The notes below the pieces were generated by a model. It saw only the letters and a list, made by a program, of their open reading frames with translations, was not told where the DNA came from and made no database searches. Below are positions 8,164-16,683 of a DNA stretch of 50,582 nucleotides, piece by piece. Source of the DNA: Flavobacteriaceae bacterium UBA5544 (GTDB lineage: Bacteria; Bacteroidota; Bacteroidia; Flavobacteriales; Flavobacteriaceae); assembly GCA_002426755.1 (NCBI GenBank), contig DINI01000035.1, positions 1 to 50,582 of the forward strand. Reading direction: 5' to 3'. Numbering within the stretch: position 1 is the stretch's first letter; each line of letters opens with the position of its first letter. The translations under genes were made by a program, and so were the position numbers.

Positions 8164-8784
8164 TTATTTTTTTTCAAATGCTTTTTTATTGAACACAATT
8201 AACATCCCGATCCCTGTGCTAATTGCCATATCAGCTACATTAAATACGGGTTCAAAAAAGGTGAAGTAATCGCCTCCAATAAATGGTATCCATTTTGGTA
8301 AAAACCCACTCCACATCGGAAAATGAAGCATGTCTACAACTTTGCCATGAAACAGCTCTCCATAACCTCCATCTTTAGGCAAGAAGGTCGCCACTTGACT
8401 ATGGCTGTCATTGAACAAAACACCATAAAATACCGAGTCGATGATATTTCCCAATGCACCAGCAAAAATGAGCGAAATGGCAACAATCAATATAGTAGCA
8501 CTCTTCTTTTTGATAGACGTTACCAACCAATAACTGATAAAACAGACGGCGACTATTCTAAAAACAGTCAATATCAATTTTGCGGTTCTGTCGGAAATGA
8601 AAGATATAAAATCACTCATCTTCGTGCCCCAAGCCATACCTTCGTTTTCAACAAAAACTATTTGAAACCAGTTGAATACAATGGTCTTATCGTTTAGTGC
8701 AAAATGGGTTTTGATATAGAATTTACTGATTTGGTCTATCAGCAAAATGACAACGATGAGTAAAGTCGCTTTTTTTAGGGACAT
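8164..8784 (-). CDS. lspA: lipoprotein signal peptidase (signal peptidase II)
   Basis: 206 residues, four membrane segments. LIDQISKFYI near residue 16 is the family start, and the two catalytic aspartates sit in GNIID (Asp116) and FNVAD (Asp185). It cleaves prolipoproteins before the lipidated cysteine in the inner membrane. Longer than the 164-residue E. coli enzyme: an extra loop of about 40 residues (about 124-178, rich in Gly, Phe, Pro and Trp) lies between the two catalytic Asp, as in other Bacteroidota. The usual GNxxDR is GNIIDS here. It follows ileS and the DksA-like gene but is separated by a terminator, and has its own candidate promoter. Confidence 0.95.
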   Translation of the reverse strand: MSLKKATLLIVVILLIDQISKFYIKTHFALNDKTIVFNWFQIVFVENEGMAWGTKMSDFISFISDRTAKLILTVFRIVAVCFISYWLVTSIKKKSATILIVAISLIFAGALGNIIDSVFYGVLFNDSHSQVATFLPKDGGYGELFHGKVVDMLHFPMWSGFLPKWIPFIGGDYFTFFEPVFNVADMAISTGIGMLIVFNKKAFEKK

Positions 8785-8804
8785 TCTATGAAGTTAGATT
8801 TTGA

Positions 8805-8812
8805 CAAAAATA
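8805..8812 (-). promoter_or_regulatory. candidate -7 box for lspA-cytosine deaminase
   Basis: On the minus strand this reads TATTTTTG, fitting TAnnTTTG. It lies just after the terminator of the upstream unit and about 20 bases before the lspA ATG, the expected place. No clear TTG at the -33 position. Confidence 0.4.
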
Positions 8813-8850
8813 AAATTTAATATGCTATAAACTAATAAACTTAACAAAAC

Positions 8851-8881
8851 AAAAACGTCCTGCATAAAGCAAGACGTTTTT
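8851..8881 (-). terminator. terminator after the DksA-like gene
   Basis: Inverted repeat AAAAACGTC-C-TGC / GCA-A-GACGTTTTT with loop ATAAA; on the minus strand it ends in a T-rich tract. It closes the ileS-dksA-like unit before lspA. Confidence 0.75.
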
Positions 8882-8932
8882 CATTTATTACATCCCGGAT
8901 ATCCTTGACGAGATTTCCAAATTGTGGAAATT

Positions 8933-9316
8933 TTATTGCTGCATGTTCTTGGCTTCAATACTCAAAGTTGCATGCGGAACCAATTTAAGACGATCTTTAC
9001 TAATCAATTTTCCGGTTACTCTGCAAATACCATAGGTCTTATTCTCTATTCTGATTAAAGCATTTTTAAGGTCGCGTATAAACTTTTCTTGACGGATTGC
9101 CAATTGTGAGTTTGCTTCCTTGCTCATCGTTTCGCTTCCTTCTTCGAATGCCTTAAAGGTTGGCGATGTGTCATCAGTTCCATTATTTAAGTCGTTCATA
9201 TAGGCACTTTTTATCAAATCCAAGTCATGAATTGCTTTTACAATTTTGTCTTGAATTAATGCTTTAAACTCAGCTAAATCTTTATCAGAATATCTATTGT
9301 TAGTTTCTGTGGTCAT
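8933..9316 (-). CDS. DksA/TraR-family protein lacking the zinc cysteines
   Basis: 127 residues: an N-terminal coiled-coil (about 15-90) and a C-terminal domain that aligns with the C4 zinc finger of DksA/TraR (YGICRVTGKLISKDRLKLVPHA). Only one cysteine (Cys98) of the four remains, so it cannot bind zinc in the standard way. The same degenerate finger is common in Bacteroidota. DksA-like proteins enter the secondary channel of RNA polymerase and adjust transcription with ppGpp; whether this one does is not known. The acidic coiled-coil tip needed by E. coli DksA corresponds to NGTDDTSP at 45-52. It begins 4 bases after the ileS stop, so the two are one transcript. Confidence 0.8.
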   Translation of the reverse strand: MTTETNNRYSDKDLAEFKALIQDKIVKAIHDLDLIKSAYMNDLNNGTDDTSPTFKAFEEGSETMSKEANSQLAIRQEKFIRDLKNALIRIENKTYGICRVTGKLISKDRLKLVPHATLSIEAKNMQQ

Positions 9317-9320
9317 AATT

Positions 9321-12300
9321 TTAAATTTTTTTAATAAACAATTTGGTATTTACATCATCAAAGGCAACTTCTATACCACTATTTAGGTTATCTAGGATTT
9401 CTAACGTTTCGGTTAAGGTTTCTGTCTTAATGTATTCTAAATTTTTGTCTATGGCGTTAATAATCTGTTCATCTTTTTGAAATTGGACCACAATTCTATC
9501 GGTAAGCTCATAACCAGAATCCTTTCTTAAATTTTGGATTCGGTTTACCAATTCTCTTGCGATACCTTCTTTCCTTAAATCATCTGTTAAAGTTACATCT
9601 AGAGCAACTGTCAGTGCGCCAGAACTAGCGACCAACCAACCTTCAATATCTTGAGAAGTAATCTCTACATCAGACCGTTCCAATGTAATACTTTTTCCAT
9701 TAACTTCAACGTCTAAAACACCGTTTTGCTCGAATTTTTTTATGTGTTCTGGAGTGAAATTTCCGATAACTTGGGCAATGGCTTTCATATCCTGTCCGAA
9801 ACGTGGCCCAAGTGTTTTGAAATTAGGTTTTATTTGTTTTACCAAGATACCAGAAGTGTCTTCCAAAACCTCTATTGCCTTAACATTCACTTCATGCTTA
9901 ATCAAATCTGCAACAGCTAAAATTTCCTGTTTTTGAGATTCGCTTTCCATCGGGATCATGATTTTTTGCAATGGCTGGCGCACCTTGATCTTTTCTTTGG
10001 CTCTTAACGATAATACCAATGATGAAATTGTCTGTGCCGCTTCCATTTTGCGCTCCAAACTTTTATCTACATAGGATGCATCAAATACTGGAAAATCTGC
10101 TAAATGTACACTCTCAAATGATTCTTTTTTGGTCACCGAATTCAAATCGATGTATAATTTATCCATAAAGAATGGTGCTATTGGAGCACTCAGCTTCGCA
10201 ATGACAATCAAACATTGATACAAGGTTTGATAAGCAGAAATTTTATCCTGTTGATAATCGCCTTTCCAAAATCGTCTTCTGCTCAATCGCACATACCAAT
10301 TGCTCAAATAATCCTGTGTGAAATCAGAAATGGCACGAGCCGCTTTGGTTGGTTCATAATCGGCATAGTATTCGTCCACTTTTTGGATCAACGTATGTAA
10401 TTCCGAAAGTATCCAACGATCTATTTCTGGGCGTTGTTCCAAAGGTAAATCAGCTTCTGAATAACTGAAATTATCCAAATTTGTGTATAATGTAAAAAAC
10501 GAATAGGTATTATAAAGTGTTCCAAAAAACTTACGCTTTACCTCTTCGATGCCTTCCAAATCAAATTTTAAGTTATCCCAAGGATTGGCATTTGAAATCA
10601 TATACCAACGCGTAGCATCGGCTCCATAAGTAGAAAGTGTTTCAAATGGATCTACAGCATTTCCAAGACGTTTGGACATTTTCTGACCGTTTTTATCCAA
10701 AACCAGACCATTGGAAACGACATTTTTATAGGCTACAGAGTCAAAAACCATAGTTGCAATTGCATGCAATGTATAGAACCACCCACGTGTTTGGTCAACA
10801 CCTTCTGCAATAAAATCTGCAGGATAAGCTTTATGTTCGTCTATTAAATCTTTATTCTCAAAAGGATAATGCCACTGTGCATAAGGCATGGAACCAGAAT
10901 CGAACCAAACGTCAATCAAATCGCTTTCGCGTTTCATGGGTTGTCCGGATTTGGAAACCAAAACAATGTCGTCAACGATGTTTTTGTGCAAATCAATCGT
11001 AGCATAGTTTTCTTCCGAATTGTTTCCAATTTCAAATTCCTCAAAAATATCTTTTGCCAAAACACCCGCTTTGACCGCCTTTGACATTTCATTTTTTAAT
11101 TCTTCAACAGAACCAATGCAAATTTCTTCTTTGCCATCTTCTGTTCTCCAAATTGGTAATGGAATTCCCCAATAACGTGAACGGGATAAGTTCCAGTCGT
11201 TGGCATTTGCCAACCAATTGCCAAAACGACCAGTGCCAGTGGATGCAGGTTTCCAATTGATGGTATTGTTTAATTCCACCATTTTTTCTTTGACATCGGT
11301 GACTTTGATAAACCAAGAATCCAAAGGATAATATAAAATTGGTTTGTCGGTACGCCAGCAATTTGGATAGCTGTGTTTATATTTTTCCACCTTGAAGGCT
11401 TTGTTGTCTATTTTTAATTGGATTGCCAAATCAACATCCACTGACACTTCTGGCGCTTCACCTTCGTTGTAATATTCAATCTTTACATATTTGCCAGCGT
11501 GCTCTCCCATTTCTGGTCGAAACTTTCCTTGTAAATCCACAAGTGGCACTAAATTTCCGTTCTCATCCTTGACTAAAAGTGGCGGAATTTCTGGTGTGGC
11601 CTGTTTTGCAACCAAGGCATCATCTGCTCCAAAGGTAGGCGCCGTATGGACGATTCCCGTTCCATCCTCAGTTGTCACAAAATCTCCTGAAATGACACGA
11701 AAAGCATTTTCTGGATGTTCGTAAGGCAACGCATACGGCAACAATTGCTCGTATTTGATGCCGACCAAATCCTTTCCCTTAAATTCTTTAACCACATAAA
11801 AAGGAATCTTTTTGCCACCAGACTGATAATCTAACAATTCAGGCTTAGATTCTACTTGATAGAATTTTCCAGCAAATTGTTCATTGACCAAATTTTTAGC
11901 CAAAATCACATTGATGGGCTCGAACGTATATTGGTTGTATGTTTCCACCAATACATACTCGATTTTTGGTCCAACCGTCAGCGCTGTATTACTTGGTAAG
12001 GTCCAAGGAGTGGTCGTCCAAGCCAAGAAATAGATTGTCCCTTCATTTTGTAAAAAATCCGGAAGTGAGCTTTCAATCGCTTTAAATTGTGCCACAACCG
12101 TTGTGTCAGTCACATCTTGATACGTCCCTGGTTGATTGAGCTCATGTGAACTTAATCCTGTACCTGCTTTTGGAGAATAAGGCTGGATGGTGTAGCCTTT
12201 ATATAGCAATTTTTTGTCATATATCTGCTTCAACAACCACCAAACACTTTCCATATATTTTGGTTCATAGGTGATGTACGGTTTGTCCATATCTACCCAA

Positions 12301-12725
12301 TAACCCATTTTTTCTGTCAAATCATTCCAAACATCAGTATAGCGCATAACTGCTTTGCGGCAAGCAGCGTTGTAATCTTCTACAGAAATGGTTTTTCCAA
12401 TATCTTCCTTGGTGATTCCAAGTTCTTTCTCAACTCCCAATTCAATTGGAAGTCCGTGTGTATCCCAACCAGCCTTACGCTTTACTTGAAACCCTTTCAT
12501 GGTTTTATAACGCGGAAAAATATCCTTGATGGCACGAGCCAAAACGTGATGCACACCAGGAAGTCCGTTCGCAGAAGGCGGACCTTCAAAAAACACATAA
12601 GGTGAATGACCTTCGCGAGTGGTGACGCTTTTATTAAATATGTCATTTTTCTTCCAATAATCACCGATTTCTTCAGCAACTTTTGGCAAGTCAAGACCTT
12701 TATATTCAGGGAATTTACTGTTCAT
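9321..12725 (-). CDS. ileS: isoleucyl-tRNA synthetase, type 2 (eukaryote-like), with swapped HIGH motif
   Basis: 1134 residues, much longer than E. coli IleS (938) and in the range of type 2 (eukaryote-like) enzymes. Rossmann core, CP1 editing domain (TTTPWTLPSNTAL; GTGIVHTAPTFGADD), KMSKR at GQKMSKRLGN and a tRNA-anticodon domain (DRWILSELHTLI) are all in place. It charges tRNA-Ile with isoleucine and edits valine. The HIGH signature is replaced by GVHH (residues 57-60, in SANGLPGVHHVLARAIKD): the first and third residues are swapped compared with HxGH. This GxHH form is known from some type 2 enzymes and goes with extreme mupirocin resistance. ATG at 12725; followed by the DksA-like gene. 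Confidence 0.97.
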   Translation of the reverse strand: MNSKFPEYKGLDLPKVAEEIGDYWKKNDIFNKSVTTREGHSPYVFFEGPPSANGLPGVHHVLARAIKDIFPRYKTMKGFQVKRKAGWDTHGLPIELGVEKELGITKEDIGKTISVEDYNAACRKAVMRYTDVWNDLTEKMGYWVDMDKPYITYEPKYMESVWWLLKQIYDKKLLYKGYTIQPYSPKAGTGLSSHELNQPGTYQDVTDTTVVAQFKAIESSLPDFLQNEGTIYFLAWTTTPWTLPSNTALTVGPKIEYVLVETYNQYTFEPINVILAKNLVNEQFAGKFYQVESKPELLDYQSGGKKIPFYVVKEFKGKDLVGIKYEQLLPYALPYEHPENAFRVISGDFVTTEDGTGIVHTAPTFGADDALVAKQATPEIPPLLVKDENGNLVPLVDLQGKFRPEMGEHAGKYVKIEYYNEGEAPEVSVDVDLAIQLKIDNKAFKVEKYKHSYPNCWRTDKPILYYPLDSWFIKVTDVKEKMVELNNTINWKPASTGTGRFGNWLANANDWNLSRSRYWGIPLPIWRTEDGKEEICIGSVEELKNEMSKAVKAGVLAKDIFEEFEIGNNSEENYATIDLHKNIVDDIVLVSKSGQPMKRESDLIDVWFDSGSMPYAQWHYPFENKDLIDEHKAYPADFIAEGVDQTRGWFYTLHAIATMVFDSVAYKNVVSNGLVLDKNGQKMSKRLGNAVDPFETLSTYGADATRWYMISNANPWDNLKFDLEGIEEVKRKFFGTLYNTYSFFTLYTNLDNFSYSEADLPLEQRPEIDRWILSELHTLIQKVDEYYADYEPTKAARAISDFTQDYLSNWYVRLSRRRFWKGDYQQDKISAYQTLYQCLIVIAKLSAPIAPFFMDKLYIDLNSVTKKESFESVHLADFPVFDASYVDKSLERKMEAAQTISSLVLSLRAKEKIKVRQPLQKIMIPMESESQKQEILAVADLIKHEVNVKAIEVLEDTSGILVKQIKPNFKTLGPRFGQDMKAIAQVIGNFTPEHIKKFEQNGVLDVEVNGKSITLERSDVEITSQDIEGWLVASSGALTVALDVTLTDDLRKEGIARELVNRIQNLRKDSGYELTDRIVVQFQKDEQIINAIDKNLEYIKTETLTETLEILDNLNSGIEVAFDDVNTKLFIKKI

Positions 12726-12840
12726 TATCTCATTAATTCTTTTCGACGTGCGAAATTAATGATTTTTGATAAAATAGAGAGTGAAAATGAAGGAAAAAGG
12801 TGGTGAAACTATTCTAAAGAAAGTTTGTGGATTTGATTGC

Positions 12841-13494
12841 TCATAGTTCAGCGCAAAAATCGTTGTAATAGTAAACCATTTCAAGAATAGTTTTCCTAGT
12901 AAATTTTCGAGAATCTATTTTTTCAATTATTCCAGGACAGTTTTTAAAGTATGATTTTGCTGACTTTTTAAAATTTATCACTCCATCTAAATCGATAGCT
13001 TCTGCTTCACTTTCTTTCTTTATAAAAAATTTAAATGTGGTTTCTTTATGGGGTGTGCCACGTCCAGCACTTGGAAACATATAAACATTGTCAAAATTTA
13101 TGCTTAAAAACCCATCACTTACCCAAGCAGTTTCTGATTTAGCATATACAAAGATTTCTCCTACTTCTACAACCTCCAATAACTTTGCTTCACTAAAATG
13201 CTGAACATTCACATAATAAAAAACAATATCAACTAATTTTGTATGAAAAGTAATTCCCTTCACCATTAAATCATCCCAAGAATCTACTTTTCCATCTTCC
13301 GATAACTTGAATTTGATTTTTGATTTACCCAAAAAATCTATGATTTTTGCATACCCTTTAATAGACGTATCATCTAAAAAATGAAGCGTCGCCTCTTGAT
13401 AATTGTCCAAATTGAGGGGTATATTTTTAATATTAACCGCATGAATGTTTACAATCGAAAAGAAAGCTATAAAAAAAGTGATTAATCTAGGCAT
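12841..13494 (-). CDS. secreted protein of unknown function
   Basis: 217 residues; I do not recognise a family. A signal peptide (MPRLITFFIAFFSIVNIHA) is followed by a mostly beta-strand protein with alternating charged and hydrophobic residues. The segment EATLHFLDDTSIKGYAKIID resembles Bacteroidota envelope proteins with repeated beta strands, but this is weak. One Cys pair near the end (PG-flanked Cys and DFCAEL) could form a disulfide. Probably periplasmic or outer-membrane associated. It lies after radA and a small lipoprotein in the same direction with 12 bases between it and the lipoprotein, so it may share their message. Confidence 0.75.
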   Translation of the reverse strand: MPRLITFFIAFFSIVNIHAVNIKNIPLNLDNYQEATLHFLDDTSIKGYAKIIDFLGKSKIKFKLSEDGKVDSWDDLMVKGITFHTKLVDIVFYYVNVQHFSEAKLLEVVEVGEIFVYAKSETAWVSDGFLSINFDNVYMFPSAGRGTPHKETTFKFFIKKESEAEAIDLDGVINFKKSAKSYFKNCPGIIEKIDSRKFTRKTILEMVYYYNDFCAEL

Positions 13495-13506
13495 TTTCTA
13501 ATTTGA

Positions 13507-13971
13507 TTAATGACCTTTCTTAAATGCCTTATAAAAACGATTTGCTTTTTCAATAAGCAATTGTTGATCTTCAGAAGTTGTGTTTTGTTCCGAAATGACT
13601 CTTCCTTTTTTTAAGTGAATTTGTTTTGTCTCACTATTGGAACTCGACTTTAGGAACACCAACGTTTGATTTTTAAAATAATAAGTTTCAGAAATTGTTT
13701 TATCTGTTTTCTCAACATTTTCTATTTTGAATAATTCTTTTGTGCTTTCATCAAAATAGACGGTATACTTGAATGTACCGATATCCTTAAAACCTTCAGC
13801 ATCTGTCAATGCACCGTCAGTAATTTCTTTTTTCAAACTCATATTGTCAACTTTTGAAACATAAGTATTTACTTCTTTTACAAGTTGCTCCTGGGATGCG
13901 GCCGTTTTTTTTGAGCCACATGAATAGAAAAGAGCGATAATGATAATCGGTATAATTGATTTTACTTTCAT
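13507..13971 (-). CDS. small lipoprotein of unknown function
   Basis: 154 residues. The N-terminus MKVKSIIPIIIIALFYSCGS has a clear lipobox (FYSC, Cys18), so it should be lipidated and, in Bacteroidota, carried to the outer membrane. The rest is a soluble, beta-rich domain with many Lys and Glu (TVYFDESTKELFKIENVEK; ETYYFKNQTLVFLKSSSNSE), resembling small one-domain lipoproteins with an antiparallel sheet, but no family is recognisable. It begins 11 bases after the radA stop and ends 12 bases before the secreted protein, so the three genes probably form one unit. Confidence 0.75.
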   Translation of the reverse strand: MKVKSIIPIIIIALFYSCGSKKTAASQEQLVKEVNTYVSKVDNMSLKKEITDGALTDAEGFKDIGTFKYTVYFDESTKELFKIENVEKTDKTISETYYFKNQTLVFLKSSSNSETKQIHLKKGRVISEQNTTSEDQQLLIEKANRFYKAFKKGH

Positions 13972-13982
13972 TTGAATTAATT

Positions 13983-15341
13983 TTAAACGATGAAACTCAC
14001 CAAATCCTCAATTTTAGAGATCAATTGGACTTTGATGACTGTTTTTTTTAATGCTATTTTATTATACTTGGACACAAAAATAGTTGAAAAACCCAACTTT
14101 TCTGCTTCGAGGATTCGTTGCTCAACCCTTTGAACCGGGCGAATTTCACCAGAAAGTCCAACCTCGGCTGCAAAACAATAATCTTTGGGGATTGCGATGT
14201 CTTCGTTGGATGACAAAATTGAAGCAACTACGGCCAAGTCAATCGATGGGTCATCGACTGTGATGCCTCCCGTAATATTTAAAAAAACATCTTTTGCTCC
14301 CAATCTAAAACCTGCACGTTTTTCCAAAACTGCCAACAACATATTCAATCGCTTGGCATTAAAACCTGTGGCACTTCGTTGTGGTGTCCCATAAACGGCT
14401 GTACTGACCAAGGCCTGAACTTCTATTAGTAAAGGACGCACGCCTTCTAATGTTGCAGCTACGGCGTTTCCACTCAATTCTTCATCTTTTTTGGAAATGA
14501 GAATTTCTGACGGATTACTGACTTCCCGCAAACCCGTTCCTTGCATTTCATAAATTCCGAGTTCGTTGGTAGAACCAAAGCGGTTTTTATTAGCTCTCAA
14601 AATCCTGAAAATATGATTTCTATCGCCTTCAAATTGTAAAACCGTATCAACCATGTGTTCCAATATTTTTGGCCCTGCAATGTTGCCATCTTTGGTAATG
14701 TGACCAATCAAAATGACAGGTGTGGCGGTTTCCTTTGCGAACTTTATCAGTTCGGTTGTGCATTCCTTGATTTGAGAAATACTTCCAGAAGAGGATTCGA
14801 TATAATCACTGTGCAAGGTTTGAATGGAATCGATGATGACGATATCAGGTTCCAAGGCTTCGATTTGCTTAAAAATATTCTGCGTTTTGGTTTCTGTGAG
14901 AATATAGCAATTGTCGCTATTAGGGTGAATACGTTCGGCACGCATTTTTATTTGTTTTTGGCTTTCCTCACCAGAAACATACAATGTTTTGTATGGAAGT
15001 TTTAAGGCAATTTGCAACATCAAAGTGCTTTTTCCGATTCCTGGTTCTCCTCCCAACAAGATCATCGAACCCGGCACAATTCCGCCTCCAAGTACCCGGT
15101 TGAATTCCTCATCCAACGAATTCATTCGCGCATCTTGCGATGCATCAATTTCATTGATTTTTAAAGGTTTTGAAACACGTTTAACAGCAGATGTTGGTGA
15201 CTTCCAATCACTTTTTTCTTCCTTTTGGATGACTTCTTCAACAATGGTATTCCATTCTTTACAAGCAGTACATTGGCCTTGCCATTTAGAATATTGAGTG
15301 CCGCAATTTTGGCAGAAAAAAGTTGTTTTTACTTTAGCCAC
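13983..15341 (-). CDS. radA: DNA repair protein RadA (Sms)
   Basis: 452 residues, typical. Zinc finger Cys10, Cys13, Cys24, Cys27; RecA-like ATPase with Walker A GGEPGIGKST (97-106), the family motif KNRFGSTNELG in the middle, and a C-terminal Lon-like domain (GITVDDPSIDLAVVASILSS). RadA is a helicase-type motor that extends D-loops and processes recombination intermediates. The start is GTG at 15341; the zinc finger begins at residue 10, so no upstream start is needed. 81 bases separate it from the alpha/beta-hydrolase gene, with no terminator visible to me. Confidence 0.97.
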   Translation of the reverse strand: MAKVKTTFFCQNCGTQYSKWQGQCTACKEWNTIVEEVIQKEEKSDWKSPTSAVKRVSKPLKINEIDASQDARMNSLDEEFNRVLGGGIVPGSMILLGGEPGIGKSTLMLQIALKLPYKTLYVSGEESQKQIKMRAERIHPNSDNCYILTETKTQNIFKQIEALEPDIVIIDSIQTLHSDYIESSSGSISQIKECTTELIKFAKETATPVILIGHITKDGNIAGPKILEHMVDTVLQFEGDRNHIFRILRANKNRFGSTNELGIYEMQGTGLREVSNPSEILISKKDEELSGNAVAATLEGVRPLLIEVQALVSTAVYGTPQRSATGFNAKRLNMLLAVLEKRAGFRLGAKDVFLNITGGITVDDPSIDLAVVASILSSNEDIAIPKDYCFAAEVGLSGEIRPVQRVEQRILEAEKLGFSTIFVSKYNKIALKKTVIKVQLISKIEDLVSFIV

Positions 15342-15422
15342 AAGATAATATTTAGGCTAAAATAAAGATATTTCTTCTATTAAAAGTTGTCTTGAATTGT
15401 ATTCTTTTGTTAAAACCGGAGG

Positions 15423-16586
15423 CTATTCTTTCTCATCGCTTTCTTCGGACGCCAATTTCAATTTTTCTACTTGAGACATAATAAACTCTTTGTTGAATTG
15501 AGGTGTTTCTTCCATCGTCAAAGCTGTTTCATAGAGTTTTGTTGCTTTTTTCGTTTTACCCATTTTTTCAGCATGCAATGCCAAATAATAAGTTCCCAAG
15601 GAGGATTTAGGCAATTCCTTATTTGCCAATTTTCCGATACGCTCCAGCGATTCCAAATCTTCACGTTGGTCAGCCACTTCGACAACTTTTTCAAACTCTT
15701 CTTCAGGAATCGATTTGTGAATGCCAAATAAAGACTCGATACGATTATATCTTTTTTCTAGGTAATCATCTAAAGTGCCGTCATACGTTAGTACTTTTTC
15801 CTTAAGTTCTTTTTCACGCAATGGTTTATAAATATCAAAAATCTGCTCCAACGCTTTTGAAAGCGCACCTGTAACTAACGTGTAATGCGAATCCCCTTTT
15901 AGTTCATCAAAATAATAAGTCAAGGCTTTATTTTCGGTTGTTTTTAATTGTGCATCTGTAGCTTGAACCATTTTACGAATAGCTGGCACATCGTCATCAC
16001 TGGTTGCCATATAATAAAATACATCATCTTTTAGCCATTTCACTCTATTGATAATGTTCTCATTCATATTACCCTTAAAGTCTGGACTTAAATTTATATA
16101 AGCTTGAAATACTGGCTTATCGCTGAACAGAAATGAATTTATGAAATTCCCCATAATGTCATGCCCAACCGCAACACGAAATTTGCTGGTTTTGTATTTT
16201 GAATCGATATATGGAATTAGTTCTTCACCTATAAATTGATAAAATCTGGCACCAGATTCGATTGGCAAACCTGTGACCTCATCAAAATAGCTGTCATAAA
16301 AACGTTCATAACCTTGAACAACACCAACCACAATAGATTCTGGCATTCCATCAAAATACGTTTGGTAGCTTACTTGACCCGCAACAGGTTCAAATAAATA
16401 ATCACCATCAAAAACTATAATTACGGGGTGTTTTATCCCTGAAGATGGGTCGTAATTTTTAGGTAATTTAATTTTTAATTGTCTAGTTGTGTTTAATTTT
16501 CTAGATTCAAATTTTTCATATTTGACCTGCGAGAAGACAACAGAGCACACCAGTAAGAAGGCGACAAAAGTTAGGGCTTTTTTCAT
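15423..16586 (-). CDS. alpha/beta-hydrolase-fold (esterase D-like) protein with Asp in place of the nucleophile Ser
   Basis: 387 residues with a signal peptide cut after about residue 19 (VCSVVFSQ). It has the fold of the putative esterase family (PF00756 type): HPVIIVFDGDYLFEP, then SIVVGVVQG, then the elbow VAVGHDIMGNF, then INLSPDF, and a histidine in GDSHYTLV (His234). The elbow is GHDIMG where active members have GHSxGG, so Asp143 replaces the nucleophile Ser. His234 and a run of Asp (TSDDDV, 195-200) remain. A helical C-terminal third with TPR-like character follows (ESLERIGKLANKELPKSSLG). Periplasmic or outer-membrane associated. It is a paralogue of the next gene and aligns with it without gaps over the first 240 residues. 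Activity is uncertain. Confidence 0.8.
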   Translation of the reverse strand: MKKALTFVAFLLVCSVVFSQVKYEKFESRKLNTTRQLKIKLPKNYDPSSGIKHPVIIVFDGDYLFEPVAGQVSYQTYFDGMPESIVVGVVQGYERFYDSYFDEVTGLPIESGARFYQFIGEELIPYIDSKYKTSKFRVAVGHDIMGNFINSFLFSDKPVFQAYINLSPDFKGNMNENIINRVKWLKDDVFYYMATSDDDVPAIRKMVQATDAQLKTTENKALTYYFDELKGDSHYTLVTGALSKALEQIFDIYKPLREKELKEKVLTYDGTLDDYLEKRYNRIESLFGIHKSIPEEEFEKVVEVADQREDLESLERIGKLANKELPKSSLGTYYLALHAEKMGKTKKATKLYETALTMEETPQFNKEFIMSQVEKLKLASEESDEKE

Positions 16587-16683
16587 CGGTTAAATTTCTA
16601 TTAGATTAGGGGCTGTAAATATACCTAAAAAATGCTAATAGAGGTTAAAATACCGAAATATTCGACGAAATGCACTAAATAAT

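Noticed and set aside
8323..8697. A 124-codon open frame on the plus strand across lspA
   Set aside because: It is antisense to a clear LspA with both catalytic Asp; the translation has no recognisable features.
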